NCBI GenBank assembly: GCA_002839855.1 | Contig: PGYV01000002.1 | Coordinates: forward strand, 187,191-251,190 | From: Candidatus Goldiibacteriota bacterium HGW-Goldbacteria-1 | GTDB taxonomy: Bacteria; Oederibacteriota; PGYV01 | Reading direction: 5' to 3' | DNA: 64,000 nucleotides | Shown here: in pieces, positions 44,900-53,896 of the stretch | Layout: each line of letters opens with the position of its first letter | How positions within the stretch are numbered: the first letter of the stretch is position 1 | The notes under the pieces: model-generated | Seen by the model: only the letters and a program-made list of their open reading frames with translations | Told to the model about the DNA's origin: nothing | The model's database searches: none | Program-made: the position numbers and the translations under genes

Positions 44900-46663
44900 A
44901 TGATAAAAAGGTCGGTTTATTGCGGTGAAATTAACGAAAAGCAGATAGGGCAGCAGGTTTCCATAAACGCGTGGCTTGGAACAAGGCGTGACCACGGCGG
45001 CGTAATATTTTTTGACATGCGCGACAGGACAGGCATAGTACAGGTGGTCTTTGATCCGGAAGCGGACGCGGCGCTTCATGAAAGCGCGCATAAATTAAGA
45101 AGCGAATTTGTGCTTGCGATAACCGGTAAAGTGCGTTTAAGGCCGGAAGGCACGCAGAATAAAAGGATTCCCACGGGAATGATAGAAGTGCTTGCGGAAA
45201 AACTGGAAGTGTTAAATGAATCAAAGCCGCTTCCGTTTATGATAGAAGATGACGCCGAAGTAAGCGAAGAAATACGCCTGCAGTACAGGTACCTTGATTT
45301 AAGAAGGCCCAAGATACAGAAGAACCTGATAATAAGGCACAAAGTGTGCGAAATTACCCGCAACTATTTAAATAACGGCGGCTTTATAGAAGTGGAAACG
45401 CCTATGCTTATTAAAAGCACCCCTGAAGGCGCAAGGGATTACCTTGTACCAAGCAGGGTAAACGAAGGCAAATTCTTCGCGCTGCCGCAGTCGCCGCAGA
45501 CCTTAAAACAGATTCTTATGGTATCGGGTTTGGATAAATACTATCAGATAGTAAAGTGTTTCAGGGATGAAGATTTAAGGGCTGACCGCCAGCCGGAATT
45601 CACTCAGATAGACCTTGAAATGTCATTCGTGGACGAGCAGGACGTAATGGATGTCACCGAAGGTATTGTACAAAGTGTTTTTAACGGCGTGAAAGGCACA
45701 AACTTAAGCGGCCATTTTACAAAGATGCCTTATGATGAAGCCATGGAAAAATACGGCAATGACAAACCCGACACAAGGTTTGAAATGCATTTAAAAACCG
45801 TGTCCGATATTTTTAAAGGGTCGGATTTTAAAGTGTTTGCCGGTGTGATAGAAAAAGGCGGAGTGGTAAAATCCATAAACTTTAAAGGCGCGGGAGAGAA
45901 GCTTTCAAGAAAAGAAATAGATGACCTTGTGGCATACGCGCAGAAATGCGGCGCGTCCGGAATGGCGTGGATACGTTTTGCGGATAAGCCTGAATCGCCC
46001 ATTGTTAAATTTCTTGGCGATGAGCGCATAGAAATGATAAAGAAAGAGATGAACGTTGAAAAAGGCGACATCACATTCTTTATAGCCGATAAATTCGAGG
46101 CGGCCAATGATGTCCTTAGCAGGGTAAGGCTTCACATAGGAAAAAAATACGGCTTCATTGATGAAAATAAATTTAACTTTCTGTGGGTAACGGATTTCCC
46201 CATGTTCGCGTTTAACGAGCAGGAAAACCGCCTTGATGCCAACCACCATCCGTTTACAACCGTAAAGGATGAAGACGCGCATCTATTGGACACTGACCCG
46301 GTAAATTCCAAGGCAAAAGCGTATGACCTTATATTAAACGGCACGGAAATAGGCGGGGGAAGCATAAGGATTCACAGGCGCGACCTTCAGAGCAAGATTT
46401 TCACGCTGCTTAAAATAAGCGAAGAAGACGCAAAGATGAAATTCGGATTCCTTCTTGAAGCGCTTGAATTCGGCGCGCCGCCTCACGGCGGCCTGGCATT
46501 GGGGCTGGACAGGCTTATAATGATTCTTACCGGCAGCCAGTCAATAAGGGACGTTATAGCGTTCCCCAAAACCCAGAAAGCGCAGTGCCTTTTAACTGAC
46601 GCACCGGGCGAAGTGGACTTAAAACAGTTAAAAGAGCTTCACATAAAAATAGTCCAGGAATAA
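44900..46663 (+). CDS. aspS: Aspartate-tRNA ligase
   Basis: The 587-residue class II synthetase has an N-terminal OB-fold anticodon-binding domain ([20 protein letters not shown], with the RDHGG loop typical of bacterial AspRS). Motif 2 is [19 protein letters not shown], and a GAD insertion domain spans residues about 295-420. Motif 3 is [16 protein letters not shown]. The [15 protein letters not shown] segment of the active site is intact. It charges tRNA-Asp; the sequence as read does not decide whether it also serves tRNA-Asn. No gatCAB genes are in the window. Confidence 0.97.
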   Translation: MIKRSVYCGEINEKQIGQQVSINAWLGTRRDHGGVIFFDMRDRTGIVQVVFDPEADAALHESAHKLRSEFVLAITGKVRLRPEGTQNKRIPTGMIEVLAEKLEVLNESKPLPFMIEDDAEVSEEIRLQYRYLDLRRPKIQKNLIIRHKVCEITRNYLNNGGFIEVETPMLIKSTPEGARDYLVPSRVNEGKFFALPQSPQTLKQILMVSGLDKYYQIVKCFRDEDLRADRQPEFTQIDLEMSFVDEQDVMDVTEGIVQSVFNGVKGTNLSGHFTKMPYDEAMEKYGNDKPDTRFEMHLKTVSDIFKGSDFKVFAGVIEKGGVVKSINFKGAGEKLSRKEIDDLVAYAQKCGASGMAWIRFADKPESPIVKFLGDERIEMIKKEMNVEKGDITFFIADKFEAANDVLSRVRLHIGKKYGFIDENKFNFLWVTDFPMFAFNEQENRLDANHHPFTTVKDEDAHLLDTDPVNSKAKAYDLILNGTEIGGGSIRIHRRDLQSKIFTLLKISEEDAKMKFGFLLEALEFGAPPHGGLALGLDRLIMILTGSQSIRDVIAFPKTQKAQCLLTDAPGEVDLKQLKELHIKIVQE

Positions 46664-46674
46664 ATATAGTTCCT

Positions 46675-46686
46675 TTAAACGGTTAA
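46675..46686. promoter_or_regulatory. Operator-like element TTAAACGGTTAA
   Basis: Identical to 7259-7270. It lies between aspS and the promoter of the glycine-zipper cluster and partly overlaps the terminator hairpin, so its function is uncertain. Confidence 0.25.
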
Positions 46687-46715
46687 ACAGGGGGCGCTTA
46701 TGGCGCTCCCTGTTT
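46685..46715 (+). terminator. Terminator-like hairpin after aspS
   Basis: AAACAGGGGGCGC and GCGCTCCCTGTTT pair over 13 positions with one G-T wobble around a TTATG loop; a weak T tract follows. Confidence 0.75.
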
Positions 46716-46753
46716 GGTTTTACCCTTAAAATAACGCTTTTACCTTATACCTC

Positions 46754-46781
46754 TTGACATATGCTTATATTATGTTAAGAT
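46754..46781 (+). promoter_or_regulatory. sigma70-like promoter for the glycine-zipper cluster
   Basis: TTGACA (46754-46759) and TAAGAT (46776-46781) are separated by 16 bp. Confidence 0.5.
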
Positions 46782-46825
46782 TTTTATTGTTGGGTAATGT
46801 TATTAAAAAAGGGAAAAGGATTTTT

Positions 46826-47536
46826 ATGAAAAAACTGTATGTTTTACTGGCTTTTCTTGTTTTTGCCTTAAACATACCGGTATATTCCGCCGGCGGCAGT
46901 ACAGTTGACATAATTAATGAAAAAGTTCAGGAAAAGCTTGATGCCATAAAGAAAGCCGGCGATAAAGGCGGCGCTTTTGTTGAAGAAATAAAGATTGATA
47001 AATCAAAAGCAAAGCAGCAGGTTCAGGCAGCAGAGCCGGTAAATTATGAAATGGGCAATCTGGCGGCAATGAATATTGTGGGCGGCTTTTTTGAAGGCGC
47101 AATAGCAGGGGCCGGCTGCGGGCTTATAGGTTACGGGCAGACAAAAAACATGGATATAAATCCGCTTGTAAACGGGGCAATTATAGGCGCGGTTTCAGGC
47201 GCGGTTTTGGCATCAGTTCTTTCAATCGCACAGGTGCAGACAAAAAAATATTACGCGTCAGATGATTATGGAATAAACACAGCGGTCTGGACGCTGCTTG
47301 GAAGCGCAATAGGCGCGTCCGGCGGCGCTTTGTCTTATGCTTCAACAAAACAGACGGAAAAAATAACAGAAGGCGCGGGTTATGGCGCGGCAATAGGCGC
47401 TTTATCCGGAATAATATTATCCACCGTGGAATTTTTTATGCCGGAAAATTTAAGAGGCAAAGTATATAAAGGCCACGCAATAAGGCAGATACCCGTAGTC
47501 GACGGTTTTGCTATGGCTTTTACGGCGGAGTATTAA
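46826..47536 (+). CDS. Exported glycine-zipper membrane protein
   Basis: ATG 46826 follows AAAAGGA; the longer frame from 46754 runs through the promoter and was rejected. Signal peptide MKKLYVLLAFLVFALNIPVYS. After a charged helix (residues about 25-70) come four Gly/Ala-rich hydrophobic segments (MNIVGGFFEGAIAGAGCGLI, NGAIIGAVSGAVLASVLSIA, LLGSAIGASGGALSYA, GAGYGAAIGALSGIILSTVE) with G-x3-G spacing. Such glycine zippers pack helices or form membrane-associated assemblies. The last residues are aromatic. It is followed at 2 bp by a smaller protein of the same type. Confidence 0.6.
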   Translation: MKKLYVLLAFLVFALNIPVYSAGGSTVDIINEKVQEKLDAIKKAGDKGGAFVEEIKIDKSKAKQQVQAAEPVNYEMGNLAAMNIVGGFFEGAIAGAGCGLIGYGQTKNMDINPLVNGAIIGAVSGAVLASVLSIAQVQTKKYYASDDYGINTAVWTLLGSAIGASGGALSYASTKQTEKITEGAGYGAAIGALSGIILSTVEFFMPENLRGKVYKGHAIRQIPVVDGFAMAFTAEY

Positions 47537-47538
47537 TT

Positions 47539-47901
47539 ATGAAAAAAACATTAATGATTCTTATAATTGCAGCAATGTTTTGCGTGCCGGTATCTGCGGG
47601 TGAAATTGCCAATACTGTTGCTGTGGACACTTTAATAGGATTTTCTGCGGGAGCCGCAATAGGCGCGTTAACCGCTATTGCGCCTTACAGCGAAGGCAAT
47701 AACATTGCTGTGTTTGCGGCGGGCGGCGGAATAGGCGCGCTTGCAGGCGCGGGAGCGGGCCTTGCTGTTGGAATCTGGCACGCAATTTACAACGCGCAGA
47801 ATAAACCGCCGGAAAGAACCGGTAATCTGCAGGGCGATATTAATATAAGTTATGAAAATAAATCAGACTATTATGGTATAAGGCTGACAAAATCATTTTG
47901 A
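47539..47901 (+). CDS. Small exported glycine-zipper protein
   Basis: The signal peptide ends near VSAGE. Two Gly-rich hydrophobic hairpins (LIGFSAGAAIGALTAIAP, VFAAGGGIGALAGAGAGLAV) follow, then a polar tail ending in RLTKSF, as in outer-membrane strands. It is a shorter relative of the preceding gene, in the same operon. Confidence 0.6.
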   Translation: MKKTLMILIIAAMFCVPVSAGEIANTVAVDTLIGFSAGAAIGALTAIAPYSEGNNIAVFAAGGGIGALAGAGAGLAVGIWHAIYNAQNKPPERTGNLQGDINISYENKSDYYGIRLTKSF

Positions 47902-47913
47902 GGAGGTAAGAGC

Positions 47914-48351
47914 ATGAAGGTATTAAGACTTGCGGTTTTAGCGGTAATTGCATTTGCACTAGTTTTCACGGTAGGGTGCGCGGCTAAACAGACAGTTAAG
48001 CCCGACACAACAGACGCTATAGACACATCAGCGTCAGCAGATGTAGAAGAAGCTGCAACAGCGGTTCCGACAAAGGTATCGGTTCAGAAGTATGTTGTTA
48101 AGAAAGGCGATACTCTGTGGGATATTTCATCAATGAACAAAATCTACACCGACAATTTCCAGTGGCCGCTTCTTTTTAAGGCAAACAGGGACCAGATTGA
48201 AGACCCGGATTTAATTGAAGTAGACCAGGAACTTATCGTTAAAAAGGACTGGAGCAAATCTGAAGTTAATGACGCAAGGCAGAAGGCTATGGATACACCG
48301 CCTTTCAAGCCGCACACTTCTGCAAGGAAGACGCTGCCTTTAAGGTATTAA
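47914..48351 (+). CDS. LysM-domain lipoprotein
   Basis: The lipobox FTVGC is followed by a Thr/Ala/Asp linker and one LysM domain (YVVKKGDTLWDISSMNKIYT, then NFQWPLLFKANRDQIEDPDL and VDQELIV) at residues about 64-120. LysM binds peptidoglycan or chitin-like glycans, so the protein may tether the outer membrane to the wall. Its position after two glycine-zipper proteins suggests an envelope-structure operon. GAGGAGG precedes the ATG. Confidence 0.85.
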   Translation: MKVLRLAVLAVIAFALVFTVGCAAKQTVKPDTTDAIDTSASADVEEAATAVPTKVSVQKYVVKKGDTLWDISSMNKIYTDNFQWPLLFKANRDQIEDPDLIEVDQELIVKKDWSKSEVNDARQKAMDTPPFKPHTSARKTLPLRY

Positions 48352-48381
48352 TTTTTTTAAGCAGGAATCGGATGGCCAAAG

Positions 48382-49362
48382 TTGCTTGATTCAAAAAAGA
48401 TAAATGTCAATATGCACAAAGAAGCGCTCTTTAACCTGTATGGTATTGCTGATGAAAACCTTAGGTTTATGGAAAGGATTCTTGGCGTTGAAATAGTCGG
48501 CAGAAATGACGTGATTATTATCAATGGCAGAAGAAAAGACATAAGCCGCGCCGAACGCGTTATTGAACGGTTAAAGAAATACGCGGAAGGCGGAAAAGCG
48601 GTTTCCAGATTACTGGTTGAAGAGACTGTTGAAAATGACAAAGCAGGCGGCAGGGAAACGGTGCCGGAAGCAGACGCAAAGCATATAAAAAGCTCCGGGC
48701 TTCTTGTTTCAAGCAAAAGGGACCTTGTAAGGCCAAAGACAAAGAATCAGGAAAGTTATATACAGTCAATTTTTGATAATCAGATAGTATTTGGTATCGG
48801 GCCCGCGGGAACCGGCAAGACTTATCTTGCCACTGCCGCGGGCCTTTACTTTCTTCGGGAAAAACTGGTGGAAAGAATTGTCCTTGTAAGGCCGGTGGTG
48901 GAAGCGGGGGAAAACCTTGGCTTTTTACCCGGTGATTTAAAGGAAAAGATAGACCCGTATTTAAGGCCTTTGTTTGACGCTATTTATGACATGATAGAGC
49001 CAAGAATATTTCACGAACTGGTGGAAAGCGAAATCATAGAAGTGGCCCCGCTGGCATACATGAGGGGCAGGACTTTAAATAAGTCATTTGTAATACTTGA
49101 CGAGGCGCAGAACACAACTGTGGACCAGATGAAGATGTTTTTAACCAGGACAGGCAATGATTCCAAACTGGTTATTACAGGCGATGTCACGCAAATTGAC
49201 CTGCCTGTGGGCAAAAAGTCAGGGCTTATCCACGCAACAGAGATATTTCAGGGAATGCAGGACATAAAGTTTTCTTATTTCGGGACAGAAGATGTTTCCA
49301 GGGCGGAAGTTGTTAAAAGAATCCTGGACGCCTACGAAAAGTACGATAAAAATGAAAAGTAA
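48382..49362 (+). CDS. phoH: PhoH-family ATPase
   Basis: The frame has a TTG start at 48382 after GGATGG; the ATG at 48372 is in another frame and stops at once. A KH-like N-terminal region (ERILGVEIVGRNDVIIINGR) precedes the PhoH ATPase domain: GPAGTGKTYLATAAGLYFL (Walker A), RPVVEAGENLGFLPGDLKEK, FVILDEAQNTT (Walker B) and KLVITGDVTQIDLPVGKKSG. PhoH proteins are RNA-associated ATPases of poorly defined role. The link to ybeY immediately downstream is conserved across bacteria and supports a function in rRNA maturation. It overlaps ybeY by 11 bp. Confidence 0.92.
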   Translation: MLDSKKINVNMHKEALFNLYGIADENLRFMERILGVEIVGRNDVIIINGRRKDISRAERVIERLKKYAEGGKAVSRLLVEETVENDKAGGRETVPEADAKHIKSSGLLVSSKRDLVRPKTKNQESYIQSIFDNQIVFGIGPAGTGKTYLATAAGLYFLREKLVERIVLVRPVVEAGENLGFLPGDLKEKIDPYLRPLFDAIYDMIEPRIFHELVESEIIEVAPLAYMRGRTLNKSFVILDEAQNTTVDQMKMFLTRTGNDSKLVITGDVTQIDLPVGKKSGLIHATEIFQGMQDIKFSYFGTEDVSRAEVVKRILDAYEKYDKNEK

Positions 49363-49771
49363 TCCAGGCATAGAAGTTTTTTACAAAAAAAAGGTGGATG
49401 CCGGATTTGATATAATAAAGGCCGCCGAAAAGATTATTTTATCTGAAAAAAAGCCGGGCATACAGGCGAATATTATTTTTGTAAGCGATGCTTTTATAAA
49501 AGAAATGAACCTTAATTACCGGATGAAAAACAGTAAAACCGATGTTATATCTTTTGAAAACGGCAGCGGCGGTGACATTTATATTTCCGTTGATACCGCA
49601 AAGACAGACGCCGCGGAGCTTGGCATAACCTTAAGCGAGGAAATTTTAAGGCTTTTAATTCACGGACTGCTGCATATAATGGGATATGACCACATTAAAT
49701 ATAATGACTATAAAAAGATGTATGTTAAGGAAAAAAAGTACCTTGAATTTTTCAAAAAAAAAGGAGTTTAA
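49352..49771 (+). CDS. ybeY: Endoribonuclease YbeY (rRNA maturation factor)
   Basis: ATG 49352 lies inside the end of phoH; the longer frame from 49292 overlaps phoH further and was rejected. The 139-residue protein has the zinc-binding motif HGLLHIMGYDH (three His) plus the upstream MKNSKTDVISFENGSGGDIY strand. It processes 16S rNA 3' ends and supports ribosome quality control. It is followed without gap by the CorC-like gene. Confidence 0.95.
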   Translation: MKSNPGIEVFYKKKVDAGFDIIKAAEKIILSEKKPGIQANIIFVSDAFIKEMNLNYRMKNSKTDVISFENGSGGDIYISVDTAKTDAAELGITLSEEILRLLIHGLLHIMGYDHIKYNDYKKMYVKEKKYLEFFKKKGV

Positions 49772-51088
49772 ATGGAAATAGCCGCTCAGTTTCAGCTTTA
49801 TATAATAATCCTGCTTTTTTTTGTTGCTGCCACTCTGTCAGTCGCGGAAACCGCGTTAATAGGCATGAGCAGGATAAAAATAATTGCGCACATTAAGAAT
49901 AATCACCCAAAGGCAAAATATTTAAAGGTTTGGATGGCAGACCCCAATAAACTGCTGGCCACGCTTTCCATCTGCGTAAATGCAGTTGCTATAACCACTT
50001 CCACCATCGGCGCTTTTTTATCAATGAAACTTGCGGAGGTGACAGGGTTTGACGCGGCGCTGGTTGCGACCCTTACGGCCGGCATAATAACATTTATAAT
50101 AATAATTTTCGGCGAAATTACGCCTAAGATTTTTGCTATTCACAATACCGAAAAACTTGGGCTTCTGCTGGTGGGTCCTATTGTTTTTTTATTCAGGATA
50201 CTGAAACCTATCACCGAACTTTTTGTAAAAATAAGCAACCTTACCATTAAAATACTGGGGGGCAAATCTTCTTCCAGCATACCTGTGATTTCCGGGAAAG
50301 ATATTGACACCGTAATAGACGTCAGCATGGAAGCCGGAGTTATAAACGAACAGGAAAAATCCATGATGCAGAACATCCTTGAAATTAAAGACACCCAGGT
50401 GAAACATATAATGGTGCCAAGGACAAAAATGGTGGGTATTGACATCACATGGGACGTGGATAAAATAATTGATGTTATTGTTGAAGACGGGTATTCGCGC
50501 GTGCCTGTGTTTAAAGAAAACTACGACAACATTGTGGGCATTGTTTACGTTAAAGACATGCTTACAATGATTAAAAACCGCGGGCTTATAATTTTTCACG
50601 ACCTTATAAGGATGCCTTATTTTGTCCCGGAATCCAAAAACATAGGCGAACTTTTTAAGGAATTTAAAAAAGGAAAGATGCACATGGCGATTGTTGTGGA
50701 TGAATTCGGAGGCACTTCCGGGCTTATTACCATAGAGGATATCCTTGAAGAAATAGTGGGGGAAATAAAGGATGAATATGACGTAGAAGAACCGCAGTTC
50801 AGAAAACTGGCGGAAAATTCCTATGAAGTGGACGGGCTTGCCGAAATAACAAGGTTAAACAGGGATTTATCCATAGATATTCCGCTTGAAGAAGATGTAA
50901 ATACTGTGGCGGGTTTTGTTATGGCGCTTTTTGGAAGGGTTCCCAAAAAAGGGGAAAAAGCGGATTTTGGAAATATTTCTTTTACGGTGCTTAAAAGCGA
51001 CGCCAAGAAAGTGGAATTATTAAAAATGGATATCACGCCTCAAATAGCGGCGGCTGAACCCAAGGCAGACGAAGGGGTAAAAGGATAA
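49772..51088 (+). CDS. HlyC/CorC-family (CNNM-like) transporter with CBS pair
   Basis: Residues about 1-190 form a DUF21/CNNM membrane domain with four hydrophobic helices (SVAETALIGMSRIKIIAH, ATLTAGIITFIIIIFGEITPK). A cytoplasmic CBS pair spans about 205-330 (IMVPRTKMVGIDI, YSRVPVFKENYDNIVGIVYV). A CorC_HlyC domain closes the protein (VDGLAEITRLNRDL, VNTVAGFVMALFGRVPKKGE). The family handles Mg2+/Co2+ export or sensing. The order phoH-ybeY-corC is common in bacteria. AAGGAG is six bases upstream. Confidence 0.93.
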   Translation: MEIAAQFQLYIIILLFFVAATLSVAETALIGMSRIKIIAHIKNNHPKAKYLKVWMADPNKLLATLSICVNAVAITTSTIGAFLSMKLAEVTGFDAALVATLTAGIITFIIIIFGEITPKIFAIHNTEKLGLLLVGPIVFLFRILKPITELFVKISNLTIKILGGKSSSSIPVISGKDIDTVIDVSMEAGVINEQEKSMMQNILEIKDTQVKHIMVPRTKMVGIDITWDVDKIIDVIVEDGYSRVPVFKENYDNIVGIVYVKDMLTMIKNRGLIIFHDLIRMPYFVPESKNIGELFKEFKKGKMHMAIVVDEFGGTSGLITIEDILEEIVGEIKDEYDVEEPQFRKLAENSYEVDGLAEITRLNRDLSIDIPLEEDVNTVAGFVMALFGRVPKKGEKADFGNISFTVLKSDAKKVELLKMDITPQIAAAEPKADEGVKG

Positions 51089-51091
51089 TTA

Positions 51092-51574
51092 TCAGTTCTT
51101 AATAATTTCCAGCACAAAGAAAAACAGCATTATTAAAGTGGCGGAAAGTTTTAAGGCAATGCCCGCGATAAAACCCACAAAAGTGCCAAAAGAGACCTTC
51201 ACTGATTTTAAGACTTCTTTTCCGGCTGAAATTTCCCCGATAAAAGCACCGATAAAAGCCCCTAACAGCATACCCACGGGCGGTAACAGGAAAATTCCCG
51301 CAATAGTGCCTGCCGTGGCTCCTATTATGGCGCGCTTGCTTCCGCCAAACTGTTTCGCGCCCATTATGGAAAAAACATTGTCAAGTATGGATGCTGCAAT
51401 GGTAAGAATACCCGCTACAATAAGGAAAGCGGTTGAAAATTCGCCGTACTTTGAAAAGTGAAGGAGTAAGAGCCCCGCGTAAGCCAAAGGCGGCCCTATT
51501 AAGACCGGAACCACGCATCCGACAAGCGCCAATAACTGTAAGATAGAACCTGCAATTACAAATGTAATATCCAT
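51092..51574 (-). CDS. DUF456 family membrane protein
   Basis: The 160-residue protein with three to four transmembrane helices matches DUF456: ALVGCVVPVLIGPPLAYAGL near the N-terminus, IVAGILTIAASILDNVFSIM, and the Gly-rich ATAGTIAGIFLLPPVGMLLG followed by GAFIGAFIGEISAG. Function unknown. It is convergent with the CorC gene, with only 3 bp between their stops. Confidence 0.88.
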   Translation of the reverse strand: MDITFVIAGSILQLLALVGCVVPVLIGPPLAYAGLLLLHFSKYGEFSTAFLIVAGILTIAASILDNVFSIMGAKQFGGSKRAIIGATAGTIAGIFLLPPVGMLLGAFIGAFIGEISAGKEVLKSVKVSFGTFVGFIAGIALKLSATLIMLFFFVLEIIKN

Positions 51575-51690
51575 ATGATTATTTTAATTTGATATGGTAA
51601 TATTGTAAAGATAATAATAAGTAAAGCGGATGGAACCGGAAAGCATACAAAAACGTCTAAATATTAAATAAATCAATGAAGGGTAATAAT

Positions 51691-52935
51691 ATGAAAAATA
51701 AAATATTCTGTTTTGTTCTTCTGCCTTTTCTGATGTTTCCTGCGTTGCTGCAGGCAGATGTTATTTCGTGGCAGCAGTGCGCGAAAAACGCGCTTGTAAA
51801 CAGCGGGGATTTGGCCGCGGCAAAAGAGAAACTTAACAAGGCGCTGGCCGCAAAAAATTCTTCCATATCAAACATACTGCCTTCGGTGAACGCAGGCGCG
51901 GGATACAGCAGAAACGCCGGCGGTGAAGGGTTTTCTTACAGTGTATCAGGCTCGCAGGTTATTTTTCAGGGGTTAAGAAATATATATTCCATACTTGCAT
52001 CAGATGCGTCGCTGATGGCTGCGCGTGCGGAATATGACACTGCTTCGGCGCTTATACGCCATAATTTAAAACTTGCGTATATAGAGGTTTCAAAACAGCA
52101 GGAAGCTGAAGGCATAACGAAAATTATAATGGAAAGAAGAAAGCAGCAGCTGGAACTTGTGGAGTTAAAATATAATTCCGGCAAAGAACACAGGGGCGCT
52201 TTTTTAAACGCGCAGGCTTCCATGGCTCAGGCGGAAGCTGATTACAGGCAGGCAAAAGACCTTCTGGTGCTGGCAAAACTTAAACTGGCAAGGCTGATGG
52301 GGTCGGAATTAAACAGCGATTTTACCGTACAACCGCAGGATGAAGCGCGGGTTTCAATTCCGCAGCCTGACTTTAAAAGCGGCGCGCTTAATACTTCCGG
52401 AATAAAGCAGATGCAGGCAAATCTTGAAGCTGCAAAACACAGGGTGATGGTATCAAGGGCGCAGTTTATGCCTTCTGTTTCGGCGTCCGCAAGCTACGGC
52501 AAGTCCGGCAGCAGCTGGTTTCCCCAAAAAGAGAACTGGTCGCTTGGGGTGAATATAAGCCTTCCCATTTTGTCAGGCCTTGATAAATTATCGTCGTTAT
52601 CACAGGCAGAGTCGGACCTAAAGACCGCACAGATAGCGCTTGATGACGGGATTAAGGATATGGAGATCAAATTATGGGAAAAATTCATAAGCCTGCAGTC
52701 AGCCGCTGACGAAGTAAATGTAAGGGAAAAATCCGCGTCTGCCATTGAAGAACGGGCGCAGATAGCCGACGCCCAATATCAGACAGGGCTTATGACATTT
52801 GACAACTGGGCAATGATACAGGATGACCTTGTAAATTCAAGAAAATCCATGCTTGCCGCCGTAGCTTCTTATCACGGCTCGTATTCACAGTGGCTTAATA
52901 CAATAGGGAGGAAATTAGAAGATGAAGCTGAATAA
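51691..52935 (+). CDS. TolC-family outer-membrane efflux protein
   Basis: ATG 51691 follows GAAGGG; the ATG at 51676 is less likely. The signal peptide ends at LLQAD. Two long helical hairpins with the TolC pattern follow (LRNIYSILASDASLMAARAEY, LELVELKYNSGKEHRGAFLN; MQANLEAAKHRVMVSRAQFM, EERAQIADAQYQTGLMTFDN). It would form the outer-membrane channel for the MacA/MacB-type exporter encoded by the next two genes. It overlaps the adaptor gene by 14 bp. Confidence 0.9.
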   Translation: MKNKIFCFVLLPFLMFPALLQADVISWQQCAKNALVNSGDLAAAKEKLNKALAAKNSSISNILPSVNAGAGYSRNAGGEGFSYSVSGSQVIFQGLRNIYSILASDASLMAARAEYDTASALIRHNLKLAYIEVSKQQEAEGITKIIMERRKQQLELVELKYNSGKEHRGAFLNAQASMAQAEADYRQAKDLLVLAKLKLARLMGSELNSDFTVQPQDEARVSIPQPDFKSGALNTSGIKQMQANLEAAKHRVMVSRAQFMPSVSASASYGKSGSSWFPQKENWSLGVNISLPILSGLDKLSSLSQAESDLKTAQIALDDGIKDMEIKLWEKFISLQSAADEVNVREKSASAIEERAQIADAQYQTGLMTFDNWAMIQDDLVNSRKSMLAAVASYHGSYSQWLNTIGRKLEDEAE

Positions 52936-53893
52936 TAAAGGGAAAATTATTGCGGCAGCTGTAATTATTGTTTTTATTGCCGGATTTATTATTGTTAAGA
53001 AGCCTTTTAGCGTAAAAAAAGGCCCGCAAATGGAAGAAATTTTCCCGGAAATAAGGGATATATCCATTGTTATTTCCGCTACAGGCGTTGTTCAGCCTAT
53101 GAACCGGCTGGAAATAAAACCGCCTATTGCGGGCAGGATAGAAAAAGTGCTTGTCAGAGAAGGTGATGTGGTTTCTAAAGGAAAGGTGCTGGCCCTTATG
53201 AGTTCTTCTGAAAGGGCGGCGCTGCTTGACGCGGCGCGCGCGCAGGGCGAAGACAACGTGAAAAAATGGGAGGAAATTTATAAACCCATTTCTGTCATCG
53301 CGCCCATAAACGGCACTGTTATAGTAAGGGGTTCGGAACCGGGGCAGACTGTGGGTTCGGGCGATGCTGTTTTTGTCCTGTCCGACAGGCTTGTTATTAA
53401 GACTTCCGTGGATGAAACTGATGTGGGAAAAGTAAAAGTGGGGCAGAAAGCGGTGATAACGCTTGACGCTTATTCGGATACCGAAATCCCGGGCAGTGTT
53501 TATCACATAAGTTATGAATCAAGCGTAATGAATAACGTATCCATATATGAAACTTTTGTGAAACCGGATAAGGTTCCGGATTTCTTCAGGTCGGGAATGA
53601 CCGCAAATGTGAATATTATCAGGGCTGAAAGTAAAGGGGCCCTTTCATTGCCTGTTAACGCCGTAAAAATAAAAGACGGTGTTTCATTTGTCATGATTAA
53701 AAGCGGGGACAAACCCAAAAGAAAAGAGGTTGTAACGGGCATTGATGACGGCACTTATGTAGAGATAAAATCAGGTATAACGCAGAATGAAGCCGTGCTT
53801 GCCGTTAAAAGCGGTTATACCGCCAATAATGATAATGCAAGAAGCGCGGGGACCAGCCCTTTTATGCCGAAACGCCCGGGCGCAAGGCGCTAA
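52922..53893 (+). CDS. MacA-like periplasmic adaptor (membrane fusion protein)
   Basis: An N-terminal membrane anchor (IIAAAVIIVFIAGFIIVKKPF) precedes a lipoyl-like half (IKPPIAGRIEKVLVREGDVV) that pairs with VIAPINGTVIVRGSEPGQTV. Beta-barrel and membrane-proximal domains follow (VIKTSVDETDVGKVKVGQKA). The helical hairpin is very short (about 35 residues), so the adaptor must reach TolC mainly through its head domains. It is sandwiched between TolC and MacB genes; the substrate is unknown. GGAGG precedes the ATG. Confidence 0.9.
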   Translation: MKLNNKGKIIAAAVIIVFIAGFIIVKKPFSVKKGPQMEEIFPEIRDISIVISATGVVQPMNRLEIKPPIAGRIEKVLVREGDVVSKGKVLALMSSSERAALLDAARAQGEDNVKKWEEIYKPISVIAPINGTVIVRGSEPGQTVGSGDAVFVLSDRLVIKTSVDETDVGKVKVGQKAVITLDAYSDTEIPGSVYHISYESSVMNNVSIYETFVKPDKVPDFFRSGMTANVNIIRAESKGALSLPVNAVKIKDGVSFVMIKSGDKPKRKEVVTGIDDGTYVEIKSGITQNEAVLAVKSGYTANNDNARSAGTSPFMPKRPGARR

Positions 53894-53896
53894 AAG